DNA of 64,000 nucleotides. Origin: Cadophora sp. MPI-SDFR-AT-0126. Its lineage: Eukaryota > Ascomycota > Leotiomycetes > Helotiales > Ploettnerulaceae. Each line of letters opens with the position of its first letter. Within the stretch, counting starts at the first letter, position 1. The notes under the pieces were generated by a model that worked only from the letters and a program-made list of their open reading frames with translations, was not told the origin of the DNA and searched no databases. Location: positions 124,001-188,000 of the forward strand of contig JAGMVK010000018.1 of the NCBI GenBank assembly GCA_020747065.1, given 5' to 3'. Positions 35,458-45,479 of the stretch are shown piece by piece. The translations under genes and the position numbers were made by a program.

Positions 35458-37291
35458 ACGTCCCACCCCCCTATTCCGGCCACCCCCCCATTCCGGCCAC
35501 CTTGCTTAATTTCAGCACTTCCTATTTAAGACTTAATAACTCTATTCTACGTTAACTTCTATACATGATATTGTAGATTCTGAATCTCCCTCTGATTCTG
35601 ATTCTATAGGTTTAATTTAAGCCTTTCCAGCTGCGATTTAAGCCTCTCTAATAGCACGTGTTATCGCAAATCGGGAATTTGGACTAGTTAAGACTTTCCT
35701 CTTTTTTCTTGGCCGAATTTGCTCTATTCGTTCCTCTAACTCTTTAACCCTTATATTTACTTTCCCTAATTCGTAGTCTCTCTTATTAATTCCCTTAATA
35801 ACCTTCCTGAAGAGTATACGCTTCTCTGGAAGTTAGTTATATGACCCGCTGGCTAAAGTACGGATTTATCTATATAGCTCTTTCCGGCCCTTTGGCGTCT
35901 ATACCTTAATTGAAGTATCGGAAACCTCTAGAGGTAGTATTAGCGTCTCCTGAGGCTTTAGTAGAAGTAGATCGATCGATTTATTACTGTTTTCCAATAA
36001 TAATGGGCTCATTAAAGGCTTTGCTATAGAAACCGGCTATAGACCTGCAGTCCTCTACCTAGCCTTGATATTAGAAGGGCTAAAGGCTTCTAGATGTGCC
36101 TTCTAGTAGTAGATAAGGAAATTGCGCCTGCTAATTAGTATAGAATCGATTATTGAACTCAATTTTTAAAGCTCTTTCCGGTAGGCACGCTTTAAGACAG
36201 AAAAAACTATTAAATCAAGAGGTTACAAGACGTGTGATATATATGCCGGTAAGAAAAGAAGGTATATATTGTGCTTAAGGCACCTCCAAAGGAAATCTGT
36301 AGTCTCATGGCTTCCGTGGCCGTCTAGAATAAGAAGTCTGGCTGAATAGTCACGTAGTTGAGTCTAAGGGATAAAGACCTTTTCCAGCTACTCCAGAGCC
36401 GTCTGATCAGTTATCCACCTATTATCAGTTGCCGTAAAGTACCATTAACTGAATATATCTAGTTGAGCCAGAAACCATTGTTATTAGACCGATTTTCCCT
36501 TGTAAATTACCGCTAGAAACGTAGAGAGGCCAGTTGCGGATATACACTCAATAATTAATATCCAGGTACGTGAGCCTAGCTGTTTCCCTTGAACCTTACG
36601 TTTCTCAGTACTCCCTACGATATAGCCATTAAGACTATAACCTTCTATAACGCCAGTCTCGTCCATATTCCATCGTTAGGCAGCCGGAATTACCTTAATT
36701 TCCGGAATCTCTAATTTTTGAAACCACGGCTTAATAACTTCGGAACAAGCGCTATTAATACGTACAGAATCGACGTATATTTACCTCTTAGTCTTCAGAA
36801 CAGGATTACGAGCCAAAAATCGCGCTATCTAGTGTTTTCCAAGCTCTTAGTGATCTCCTTAAAGAGCTAGAAGCCTCTCTCTAAAAACTCGTATCTATGC
36901 GTAGGTAACTCCGTGCCCAAGAGCCTCTTGAGTTAAAATCTAATCGGTCAATCGATTTTCCACTACCGTAAGTAGCTTTTGTAAGTAACTAGCGGCCTCC
37001 CTATGTAGTTAAGTCGTTGTGTTGCGGTCCATAAGGGTAGACCTTGGAACACCCCACTCAAGCGATACCTTCCGCAAAGACTTGCTATTTGCCACTTCTC
37101 TAAGAGCGGCCCTAACGTTATACTCAGTATATTAAGGCTTCATAATGAAAACAATTATCACTCCAAATTTCAAGAAAATCGATAAAGAATTAAGATAATT
37201 AATTATTATTAAAGTAGAGTGGTACAAGAAGCGGTGAGGTTAAGCGAGGTGGCCGGAATGGGGGGGTGGCCGGAATGGGGGGGTGGGACGT
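35458..37291 (-). mobile_element. Fot1/pogo-type DNA transposon, full length but mutated
   Basis: 1834 bp bounded by 44-bp terminal inverted repeats that differ at one position, each beginning ACGTCCCACCCCCC. Each repeat holds two tandem copies of a 17-bp unit (ATTCCGGCCACCCCCCC). TA flanks both ends (35456-35457 and 37292-37293), the target duplication of the Tc1/mariner superfamily. The size and ends fit a Fot1-like element. Flanking DNA on both sides is AT-rich. Confidence 0.88.
35640..37144 (-). pseudogene. Fot1/pogo transposase (RIP-broken)
   Basis: Starts ATGAAGCCTTAA, where the fourth codon is already a stop (CAA to TAA fits RIP). The N-terminal helix-turn-helix part reads KSLRKVSLEWGVPRSTLMDR, then a CENP-B-type second helix block with IARFLARNPVLKTKR. 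The DDE core follows: WNMDETGVIEG (about 36666-36635), LLILDGHGSHETTDFLW (about 36350-36300) and LFLPAYISHVLQPLDLIVF. The two Asp boxes and domain order identify the pogo branch. Several TAG/TAA codons interrupt the frame, so this copy cannot supply transposase. Confidence 0.82.
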
Positions 37292-39334
37292 TAGGACCGC
37301 TCCCCCTGTGAGGGCTCCTTACCTTCTTGTTTCCTTCGTACCAGACCTATAATATTACTATTTGCCTACCCTCTTGCTCCCATACTTGATACTGCACTTA
37401 GTAATATTGCGTCGTTACAAGAGGCAGATATAACGCATAAGCAGATACCAGTCTAATTATCAAGCTAAACTGGCTGCAGAAGTAATAATTATGAATGCGG
37501 GGGGGTATGGGGATGCGGGGTCTCCTCATGCTACATAACTTTCCCATCATGTTCGTATTTTCCCGTGTCTAATACGACGAATTGTATGATGTTTGTAAGT
37601 GTGTGTACGAGTGCGAGTGCCAGTATAGTTCTCGGACCTTTTAATCGGCCCGGGACGTGGAGAGGGTTAACTTTACTTGGTCATATGCCGCCCTCGCGTA
37701 CCCCGCAAAGTTGAGATCTCGGGAGGTCCGAGGACCATAGCTGTTGTTGGAAGACGATTCTGCAACTTCTTCGGTAGGTATTGACGCGAGTAGCTACCTA
37801 GTAGCTACCGAGCTAGCTAAGTAGCTAGGTGGCTTCGTACTTCGTAACTTCGCACTTTCTCTCGTCACCTCTACCCTCATCCCTCATGTCATAGTAGGGA
37901 CTCATACGACTTTCAATTTCTCTATTATTTACCATATGCCCGTTCCTATAGCCTGCTTATCTACAGTTCTATGTAAAATGTATATAAAGGGGGAGGCATT
38001 TCCCTTTAATTATAGTAAACATGCAAAAGTGCTCTTTGTGAATGTAGCTGGTAGTGCCTAGTTATGTACAACTTTCGAAGCACTGCGCTAGCTATTGCCA
38101 CTCTACTTTTCGCGTCGGCAAGGCCTGGTAATAGCGATACTATTTCATCCGATATCTACTTCTATGGCTAGTCACTACCTTTTTACTTATCCCTAGTAGC
38201 TTCTAGGACTAGAGATTAGAGGGATATATACTAGAAAGCCTAGGGACTTATTTCTCGCATAACTCTTAAAGAAAAGACACGAAGTCTCTATTCACCTCTT
38301 AGTATATTCCAGAGAAGGGAAAGAAAGCTAATATAGAACTTAAGTTAACTTTACTACAAGAACTAGAGATATAACAACTAGTTATTCGGGGACTATAAGT
38401 GCTATTTAATATCTTAGATTCCTAGGGCTCTATCTCGCAGATACTAGTTAAGGTATTCGTTTAATAGATCTAGTCTCTAGTTACTTATCTATAGTCTACG
38501 TTAGTACTTCGTAAGATTGTCGGAATTCGTATTATAAGCTCATCGCTAATTAATACAAACCAGATAGAACAACGAACTAACACGCTAACATGGAATATAC
38601 TTAGCTATAGAATTTCGTCTGAAAGGTATTAATATTACTCTTAGACCTACTATTAGACCTCTTAAGAGAATTATAAGTTCTTATTCTTATTTCACCCTTA
38701 TTAGACTAATTGCGTTCCGAATATATCATCCTAATTAATTTATACGTAAGCCAGAAGCGGAAGAAACTGGGAAGTATTCTCGAATAACTTCTATCTAACT
38801 AGTTAACTCGTAGTAAAGACTATAAGAGTAATACAAGAAGTTAGAGTCATTATATCTACGAAATATTTCATTACGAATAAAGTGATAGTTACTCTTGTAT
38901 TTAAGCTGACAAAGATAGTATTCTAATATATTTTTATAGTAAGAAACAAATAAGATACTTAAGTCAAATAATAACAATAAAACCCTGGATATACTTTCGT
39001 CGAATGTTAATAACAAAATACTTTATAAGCTTTATCTTTAGCTATTCGTAGACGCTCTCTGCGCTAGCATAGAGTATATCCTCTATAGCTATAATATAAT
39101 CAATAACTTATACGCTTATCAAAATAGTAAATTACTAAATAATATTCTGAAGAAGGAACTTAGCTTCTAAGGGTTTATAGTATTAGATTAGGATAAGTAG
39201 TACTCTAGTATAAGGTCTACTTTGGCTAGACTAGATATAGTAATACTAATCCTAAAAGATTTCTAAGGTACTAATCTAATATAAGCTATTAGAAATAGTA
39301 GTATTCCAGAAAAGAGAGTAAATAATATAGTAAT
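37292..39334. other. Mixed-composition flank then AT-rich relic
   Basis: 37300-38050 is of moderate GC and holds short local repeats (GTAGCTACCTAGTAGCTACC near 37795-37820) but no gene. From about 38050 the sequence is AT-rich with stops throughout; on the plus strand fragments such as ILESLGTYFSHNS suggest a decayed retroelement gag, which I cannot confirm. Confidence 0.45.
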
Positions 39335-39549
39335 TGTCGGTTCAATACCGAATATAAGCCAAGAATCAAACGTAAATATCATGTATATGCATATCAAGCT
39401 TAATAGTGTGGAAAATCTGTGTATTTCTAAGAGGGGGCGGGAGATACCAGACTATATACTGCCTCCGAAACGCCACCGAATCGCCTCCGCAAGTGGTCCT
39501 ACCCCCTATTCTAGCTGAGACATGTCCTGTATGGGCCTGTGGACCAACA
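39335..39549. mobile_element. 215-bp MITE, copy 2
   Basis: Same length and sequence as 4204-4418 apart from two changes, both of the TpG to TpA kind. It is flanked by its own 5-bp duplication GTAAT (39330-39334 and 39550-39554). Different duplications at the two sites prove independent insertions. Confidence 0.88.
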
Positions 39550-41992
39550 GTAATAAAGTATATAAGTTAAGACTTCTAATACGAATTTACTTTAATAATC
39601 TTTCTACAGAATAATAATAACTTAGTATTATCTTAATTAAGATAAAGACTACCTAGGGCATAGTATTAGAATACTCGCTAATATTATAGCTTCTTATAAG
39701 TAAGTAAACTCCAGGAGTACAGCTTTGAAATCAATATTATTAAAGGCTGTAGTAGAAGGTTATATACTTATTAAAAATATTAAGAACGCTCTACTACTTA
39801 TTTTACTAATCCACCTATTAATATTTAGCTATAATACGAAAACGCTAGATATTATAAGTTCGTCTAGAGAGCTATTCAATCTATAGGCATTAGATTATAC
39901 AATAGCTAATTTCAGAGCTATTGTGACAGCTCAACGGAAGTTCATTAATAGCTATAGTATAAAGTAGAAAAGATAAGGAGAAAAGAGGTTTCAAAAGAAG
40001 CCTTAAGCTTAAGTATAAGAGGCGCGGTCGCTAGTCCTATCGCAACGTCGCGTCCAGTCACCTCCCGTGACTCCCAAGTCCCGTGATCTGCGATATACAC
40101 GTGACTACGCGGACTGCCTATCACACCTTCTATATTTACACCGAGTAAATACCGAACCGTTACACTTATAGCACCTAAGATCTGAATATTATCCCCAAAG
40201 ATTAGCAGCTTCTTTGTCTCGTTCTGTGCTTTAATATTATTACATAGATAGACAAGATAAGTAAGTAGAGTCACAGCGCCAGGCCATCACGTGGAGAAAG
40301 AAAGAACAAAATAGTGAACATCTAAATCAAGACAGAAACATAACAATAAGAGAGCTTAGCTGAGCTAGAGTTCTGTGCGAGTGAGAGGTGTGCAAGAATG
40401 CTGGAAAAAGAAAGGGTAGGATGTGATTCTAGAGAAAAGGGTGCTGTAGGGAATGACATGTCATATTGTGGCCAGACGGATAAGGGGGCAAGCCTCTCGG
40501 CTACGGGGGGTTCGGGACAAGTTACCGCCTACTTTTCTTGGCATGGCTGTCACTGGGTGACCTTCATTTCGTGGAGATCGAAAATATATGACCACTATTT
40601 ATTTACGAGCTGCAATTTTGCGGGGACATTGATTCCCGCTCTATTTTCGATCGTGACAGGCACTAGTGACATGAGGGGAGATGTTGTGGCGGCGGCATAT
40701 ACCAACATATTTTCTTCTAGTACACCCAGGTCTTAGGCCGTCCCGGGGAGTGTGGATCGCATTCCCGGCCCTCTCTGAATGTTGCGGGGCTGACCCATCC
40801 TAATTTTGCAGCGCAAGCCGCGCGGCAGAGCTAGTGATTGAGCTTTGATCGAAAAGCAGTTCAAGGTACATATTCTTTTTCCGATTAGAGAGCCCACTCG
40901 GCATTTCAGGATAGCAGATAACAAGCATATCGCGAGAAGTCTGCGGTTTTAGGGAATACTACTAACAACTGAAACACAAATAGTCGTAAACTATTAGAAG
41001 CTAGTAAGTAAAAAGTCCCTTTACCTTATGTATTACTCGCATACCTCGTTGCATCTTACAATTACGCTTTGTCACTCTACAGCAATCAAGAGATCTTGTT
41101 GGGTTTAGGTTTCAAATGCCTGAAGGCGGTTCGGATATCTCCATTGCTATTTTCTTAGTCCAGAATCTCAATGGAATTGCATTTGGGAAGTGGCTTCAGG
41201 GAGGAGCCCTAACTGAGTCATGCACCGGCCATCCCTATCCGGAACCGCAGAGGCAGCAGATGTCGTCGCGATTCTTCCTAAAAGCAATCCCGCACCAAGC
41301 GGCCAGATATCCACGGCTTTCTTTCAAGTATGGAGGCGCAAGCCATGAGTTATGGGTCACCACCCTTTTTTTTTCTACCACCAACCATATCATTTTGCCG
41401 TAACAAATCAAACCTTGTGAGAAAAAGCAGTGTCTCATAACTTATGGCTAGCACGTCTGTAAACCCTCCCAGGCAAGATAGCGTGGTATGCCGCAAATTG
41501 TTCACCAACGCCACCCACGACTCATCTCCCTACTACTCTTATCACTGAACCCCGAGAACGAGAACCTACTGCGATCCTCGACTCTGGCCGTGAGAAGAGT
41601 ATACACAGCAGGTGCTCACCAGAGAGGCAGTGCCAGCTACCTCTCCAGCCGCCTCATATGAGTACTAAGCAGCGAAAATGCGTTCCTTAGTAGAGAAGGG
41701 AGAGAGGTTAGCTCATACCACCCGCGTCGTGGCGACGAATTTTGTCAGGATTGATCCGAGAAAGCTATGGAGCGCCACATTTGCGCCATGTCAATCATAT
41801 TCTAGGAGAGTAATGTAGCTGAGACATACAGTAGCTGGCCATTTGCAGTCCAGTCGAAATTGTGTCACATCTAATATATATTGGTTATCACTGCCTGCAA
41901 AGTGCCAGACTTTACAGGTCTGCATATTGATTCTATGTTCCATAGATTCTGCATCGATTATCCCTCCGCTCCAGATTCAGATATCTATCAAG
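39550..41992. other. AT-rich relic to about 40000, then gene-free DNA
   Basis: To about 40000 the AT-rich relic continues. A fragment reading ARYYKFV near 39845-39865 followed by TGTGACAGCTCAACGG at 39919 could be the end of a retroelement pol and the start of an LTR, but I found no second copy. From 40000 to 41990 several open frames (40398-40736, 41116-41403) lack motifs and codon support. I do not call a gene here. Confidence 0.4.
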
Positions 41993-43089
41993 ATGGGTCT
42001 TTCAGATCAATCTACATCCCTCTTTCTTGTAACCATCTTTTTGCTTTGTCTGTCACTTGTTCTCGTCTCATTGCGATGCTGGGTTCGCATTTCAATAAAA
42101 CGTTTCGGATTGGATGACTGGTTGATATCTATTGGACTGGCAAGATTATCCTTTCATATCTTCAAGTCAATAATGTGTGGGCCTCGCTAATAATCACTTT
42201 AATATTTATAGATCCTCTTTTTGGGGACTTGTGTTCCAGTCATTGTCGGCTCTTATGATGGCATTGGGACTCTCGATATCCATCTAAACCCTGGCCATGC
42301 GATGACTGCGCGCAAGGTAATTATAACTAAACTTTCAATCGTTTATATTCCAAGATTTATCACACTTTCGCTAATATATTTTGTACAGTGTTTTTTGATG
42401 ATACAGATTTTTTATTGTGTTGATTCTATTTTTGTCAAAAGCGGCATTTGTGTTGGCTTGATTCGGGCCAGCAACAAACCTACCGTCCGTTATCCTGCTT
42501 ATGTCGTAATAGCGATCAGTTCTATTGCAGGAATCAGCACGTTAGTCACTGTATTAAGTGTTTGCAAACCAATCGAGGCTCAGTGGAACCCGGCCGCTGG
42601 CAAATGTCTCTCGCCTTCTGTCATCGTTAATATTAGTTATTTCATCTCAGCAGTTTACATACTTACCGATTTCTCATGCGTTATTCTTGCCATTGTTCTC
42701 CTGTGGAATGTGCAATTGAACTGGAAAGTCAAGAGCACAGCTGCTTGTATCTTGAGTTTAGGCTTCTTGTAAGTCAACCTGAAACCGAAGACTTTTAACA
42801 TATCAGGCTAATCCCAATTAATCAAACAGCGCAAGTACTGCTACCATCGTTCGTCTGAGATATCTTAGTAGTTACTTTCACAAAAATGACTACCTCTGTA
42901 TGTGTCTTCGATTCCGTAGTGTCGATGTCTATAAAATGGGCTAACGTCGTCTCAGATGGCATTGCTGATATCGTCTTATGGTCTATTATTGAACTAGGGC
43001 TAGGTCTAAGTGCCGGGTCTGCCGCTGCATTACGTCCTCTTCTGCGCTTGATCCTTGACCTCGAGCGGGTCTTTCACAGGCCCGACTAA
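41993..43089 (+). CDS. Fungal rhodopsin-domain (PTH11-like) integral membrane protein
   Basis: Five exons, 41993..42139, 42212..42316, 42389..42768, 42830..42897 and 42956..43089, add up to 834 nt and 277 residues with every junction in frame. Hydrophobic segments alternate with short loops as in the seven-helix fungal rhodopsin-like domain (PF20684). Typical landmarks are RISIKRFGLDDWLISIGL, IAGISTLVTVLSVCKPIEAQ with the family's conserved Cys-Lys-Pro, QWNPAAGKCLSPS and SAGSAAALRPLLRLI. Intron 1 has a GC donor (CTG-gcaaga), the only GC-AG intron that fits the frame here. Members include PTH11-type receptors, but ligand and role are unknown. The tail is short for the family. Confidence 0.8.
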
Positions 43090-44622
43090 GGCGGCTCAGT
43101 CTATCAGAAATTTGCCTTATACAACCAAACAGAACACAGAGGGGATATTGGTTGGTTGGCTGAGCGAATTGGGAGGGAGATTGGGTCGCTGGTGAACTAG
43201 ATACTAGAGATGTGGACTAGGGAGAAGAATGACTCGTCCGATTCTCTATCCAATTCTCCCCAAGCGGCTAATAGCCAAAATATGTTAAGAATATGATTAT
43301 CACACTTAGAGATAAAGGTATATACTATGCAACACACGAAAGAGAAGAAGGCGTGGTCTATGCTGTAGCGGATGTCATGGTTGTAGACACAACAGGGGCA
43401 GGGTATGCCAGATTATACAAGCCTCTATTTGCCCCTCAGTTGAAATCCAAAATACACCTTCCCATGCCTTGCTATATGAGACTGGCCCCTCTCTTGTGTA
43501 TAGCAGCACTTTTGTGGGCAATTATGCTGTCGAGTACACGAGGCAAAAGCAATTAAAGAATTGGAATATTGTTAAAACGATTCAATAGGCGTGCAAAGCA
43601 TCGGCCAAGGCGAAAGGGGTACAGGCACAGCAATCCTCAGCAACGCCACCATAGCCGTTCAATAGCGAGTCCATCTTCTGGCGCGGAGCAGCAGATATTG
43701 CGTTCGTGACTCGTGTGTGATCCCATGGATCCTGCGCAGCATTGCCATACAGAATGCTCTGCCGTCGCCGTTCCAGTAGACTCGAAGGTAGTACTCTGGA
43801 AGCGCTGTATCCACGGAAGGATGATCAGCGAGAGTCTTTGGTACTGCAATGTATCTGCAGGCTTCATTATCCATGACTAAATCCTCACCCTATGAAAACT
43901 AACTCCTCGGGGTTCGGCTGCCCTGGATATATCCTCCATGCCGCACCGCCCGCTTGGTCAGCTGCCAGTTATGGATATGGGGAACAGCCTGGAAAGGTTC
44001 GACAACCGTGGCTGATTGGAAGTCTCCAACTCGAGGTGACAAAAGCTGATGACGGAAACCCATGCAATTATAGACACTCGCTGGCATCTCCATTCGACGA
44101 TATGCTAGAATCGCTTGATCCTTTATTGTCACATGTACCCCTCTCTAGGCTCGCGAATTCGAAGTGTCGCAGACATAAATACAGACTTGCTGCTTTACTT
44201 ATCACTTGATAATAGGAATAATTCCCTCAAGTGGTTCATATATCTCAATGCCAAAGGAGGCTACTTCCGGTAACGTCCGATCCCACCCAATAGCGAGAAC
44301 CACAGCCAATACCTTATACCAAGGCAGAATTGGCCACCATGCACTAGCATAAACACCAGATGCACCCCTAGATAGGCGGAACAATGCGTGCAGGGTTTGA
44401 GAGATAGTGTTTGGTGTCTTGATGTCCAAGGTACCCACCGTTGGCCTTTTGTGTGGTTTTTCTTTTCTCGCGGCATCTCTCGCAAGCGCCTGGAGTCTTC
44501 CTGCGAGTCATATTTGGGCCATTAGGGCCCACCGCTAGCGCCGAGGATTGTTGCTGTGACATCTGAGCCCTTGACTGGAAGATGAACGTCTGATTGTACG
44601 GCCTAGCCTCACTCGGTTGAGG
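43090..44622. other. Region with unassigned gene fragments on the minus strand
   Basis: Several minus-strand frames look like pieces of real protein but do not join cleanly: ASAWWPILPWYKVLAVVLAI with GIEIYEPLEGIIPIIK (44438-44202), HIHNWQLTKRAVRHGGYIQG (44132-43899) and LPEYYLRVYWNGDGRAFCMA (43874-43659). Just upstream, at about 44520-44450, RKTPGACERCREKRK resembles the first half of a Zn2Cys6 cluster, but the second half is absent. I read this as one or two decayed genes of unknown family. A plus-strand frame at 43293-43556 has no motif. Confidence 0.35.
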
Positions 44623-44783
44623 TACTGAAGGGGGTTTCAAGTGGGTCTCGCCCACCCAAGTATTCTGCCTTACCATTTGAGGAAGTTTATGGAGAAAATT
44701 CTAGAACTTCAGACTGTTGATTGGGAGAATAACCTACCCGTCTTACAAGGGTGGGCGAGACCCACTTGAGACACCCTTCCGTA
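44623..44783. repeat. Long inverted repeat (hairpin), possible small foldback element
   Basis: Arms 44623-44657 and 44749-44783 are 35 bp each with three mismatches; the inner 20 bp, CAAGTGGGTCTCGCCCACCC, are a perfect inverted repeat. The 91-bp loop has no features. Similarity between the arms seems to continue outward with small gaps. No clear target duplication was found. Confidence 0.75.
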
Positions 44784-45479
44784 CTGATCAATGACGAGTC
44801 ACGTGTTACGCTAGGCTGGATAGCTAGTCCGTATTTGAAAAGTGGGATGGGAACGTCAGTTTATCCACTTCGAACCATCCAATTCCTGACAAGCCGTGAC
44901 ATTGCGGAGATAAACTATATACATAACACCGACCGATCCGTAATGGGGAATGCATGGTGACTTGCCACTGCTGATAAATATACCGGCATATCTCTGTTCC
45001 GGCATTGTAGAGGAAGATTTCGGGAAGCCTTTTCGGCTCTTAAAAAAAATCCCCTTTGATCGATGGGCGGGCGACGTATACGGCACGATTCCGCTTACAA
45101 AAAGATCCACAATGACCAGAAGCTGACTGTCGTGAGACTCTCGGATACTTCCAGATCCGATAATCGATGATCGTTGAAGTCGCTGATTTGCTATTCGCAT
45201 TGAATCCGAATTTGATGACCGTTGGAGACACGCATTTGTTGACTGTTTGGGGCTAGGAAGTCCAGCCTTTACGCGGCGAAGTCTCTGACGCGTGAATATC
45301 ATTTTTTGATTATCTGCGTAGACGTGTGAGGCTTGGTAATCGTCGAGGATAACCTGTTCGTTGCATTCTGGAAGTCCGAAGTTTGCGGACTGGGGAATCA
45401 CATATAAAGGGTACGGTAAGAAGTCGAGATGAAGACTCATTCAAAGCAATTTCCTTGTCAACTTTGCCCTCCTTTCACA
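44784..45479. other. Upstream region of the catalase gene
   Basis: About 700 bp with no supported plus-strand gene. A 194-codon minus-strand frame (44856-45440) covers it, but it is rich in imperfect repeats (LQRSSNSDS, LQRSSIIGSG) and has no motif, so I regard it as chance. A promoter for the catalase is expected here. Confidence 0.45.

Noticed and set aside
39919..40270. Possible copia LTR starting TGTGACAG
   Set aside because: No second copy, no clear CA end and no duplication; left only as a comment.
40398..40736. 112-codon plus-strand frame
   Set aside because: No recognisable motif, no introns and odd composition; not enough to call a gene.
44856..45440. 194-codon minus-strand open frame upstream of the catalase
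   Set aside because: It overlaps the catalase start, consists partly of imperfect repeats and has no domain or splice support; most likely chance.
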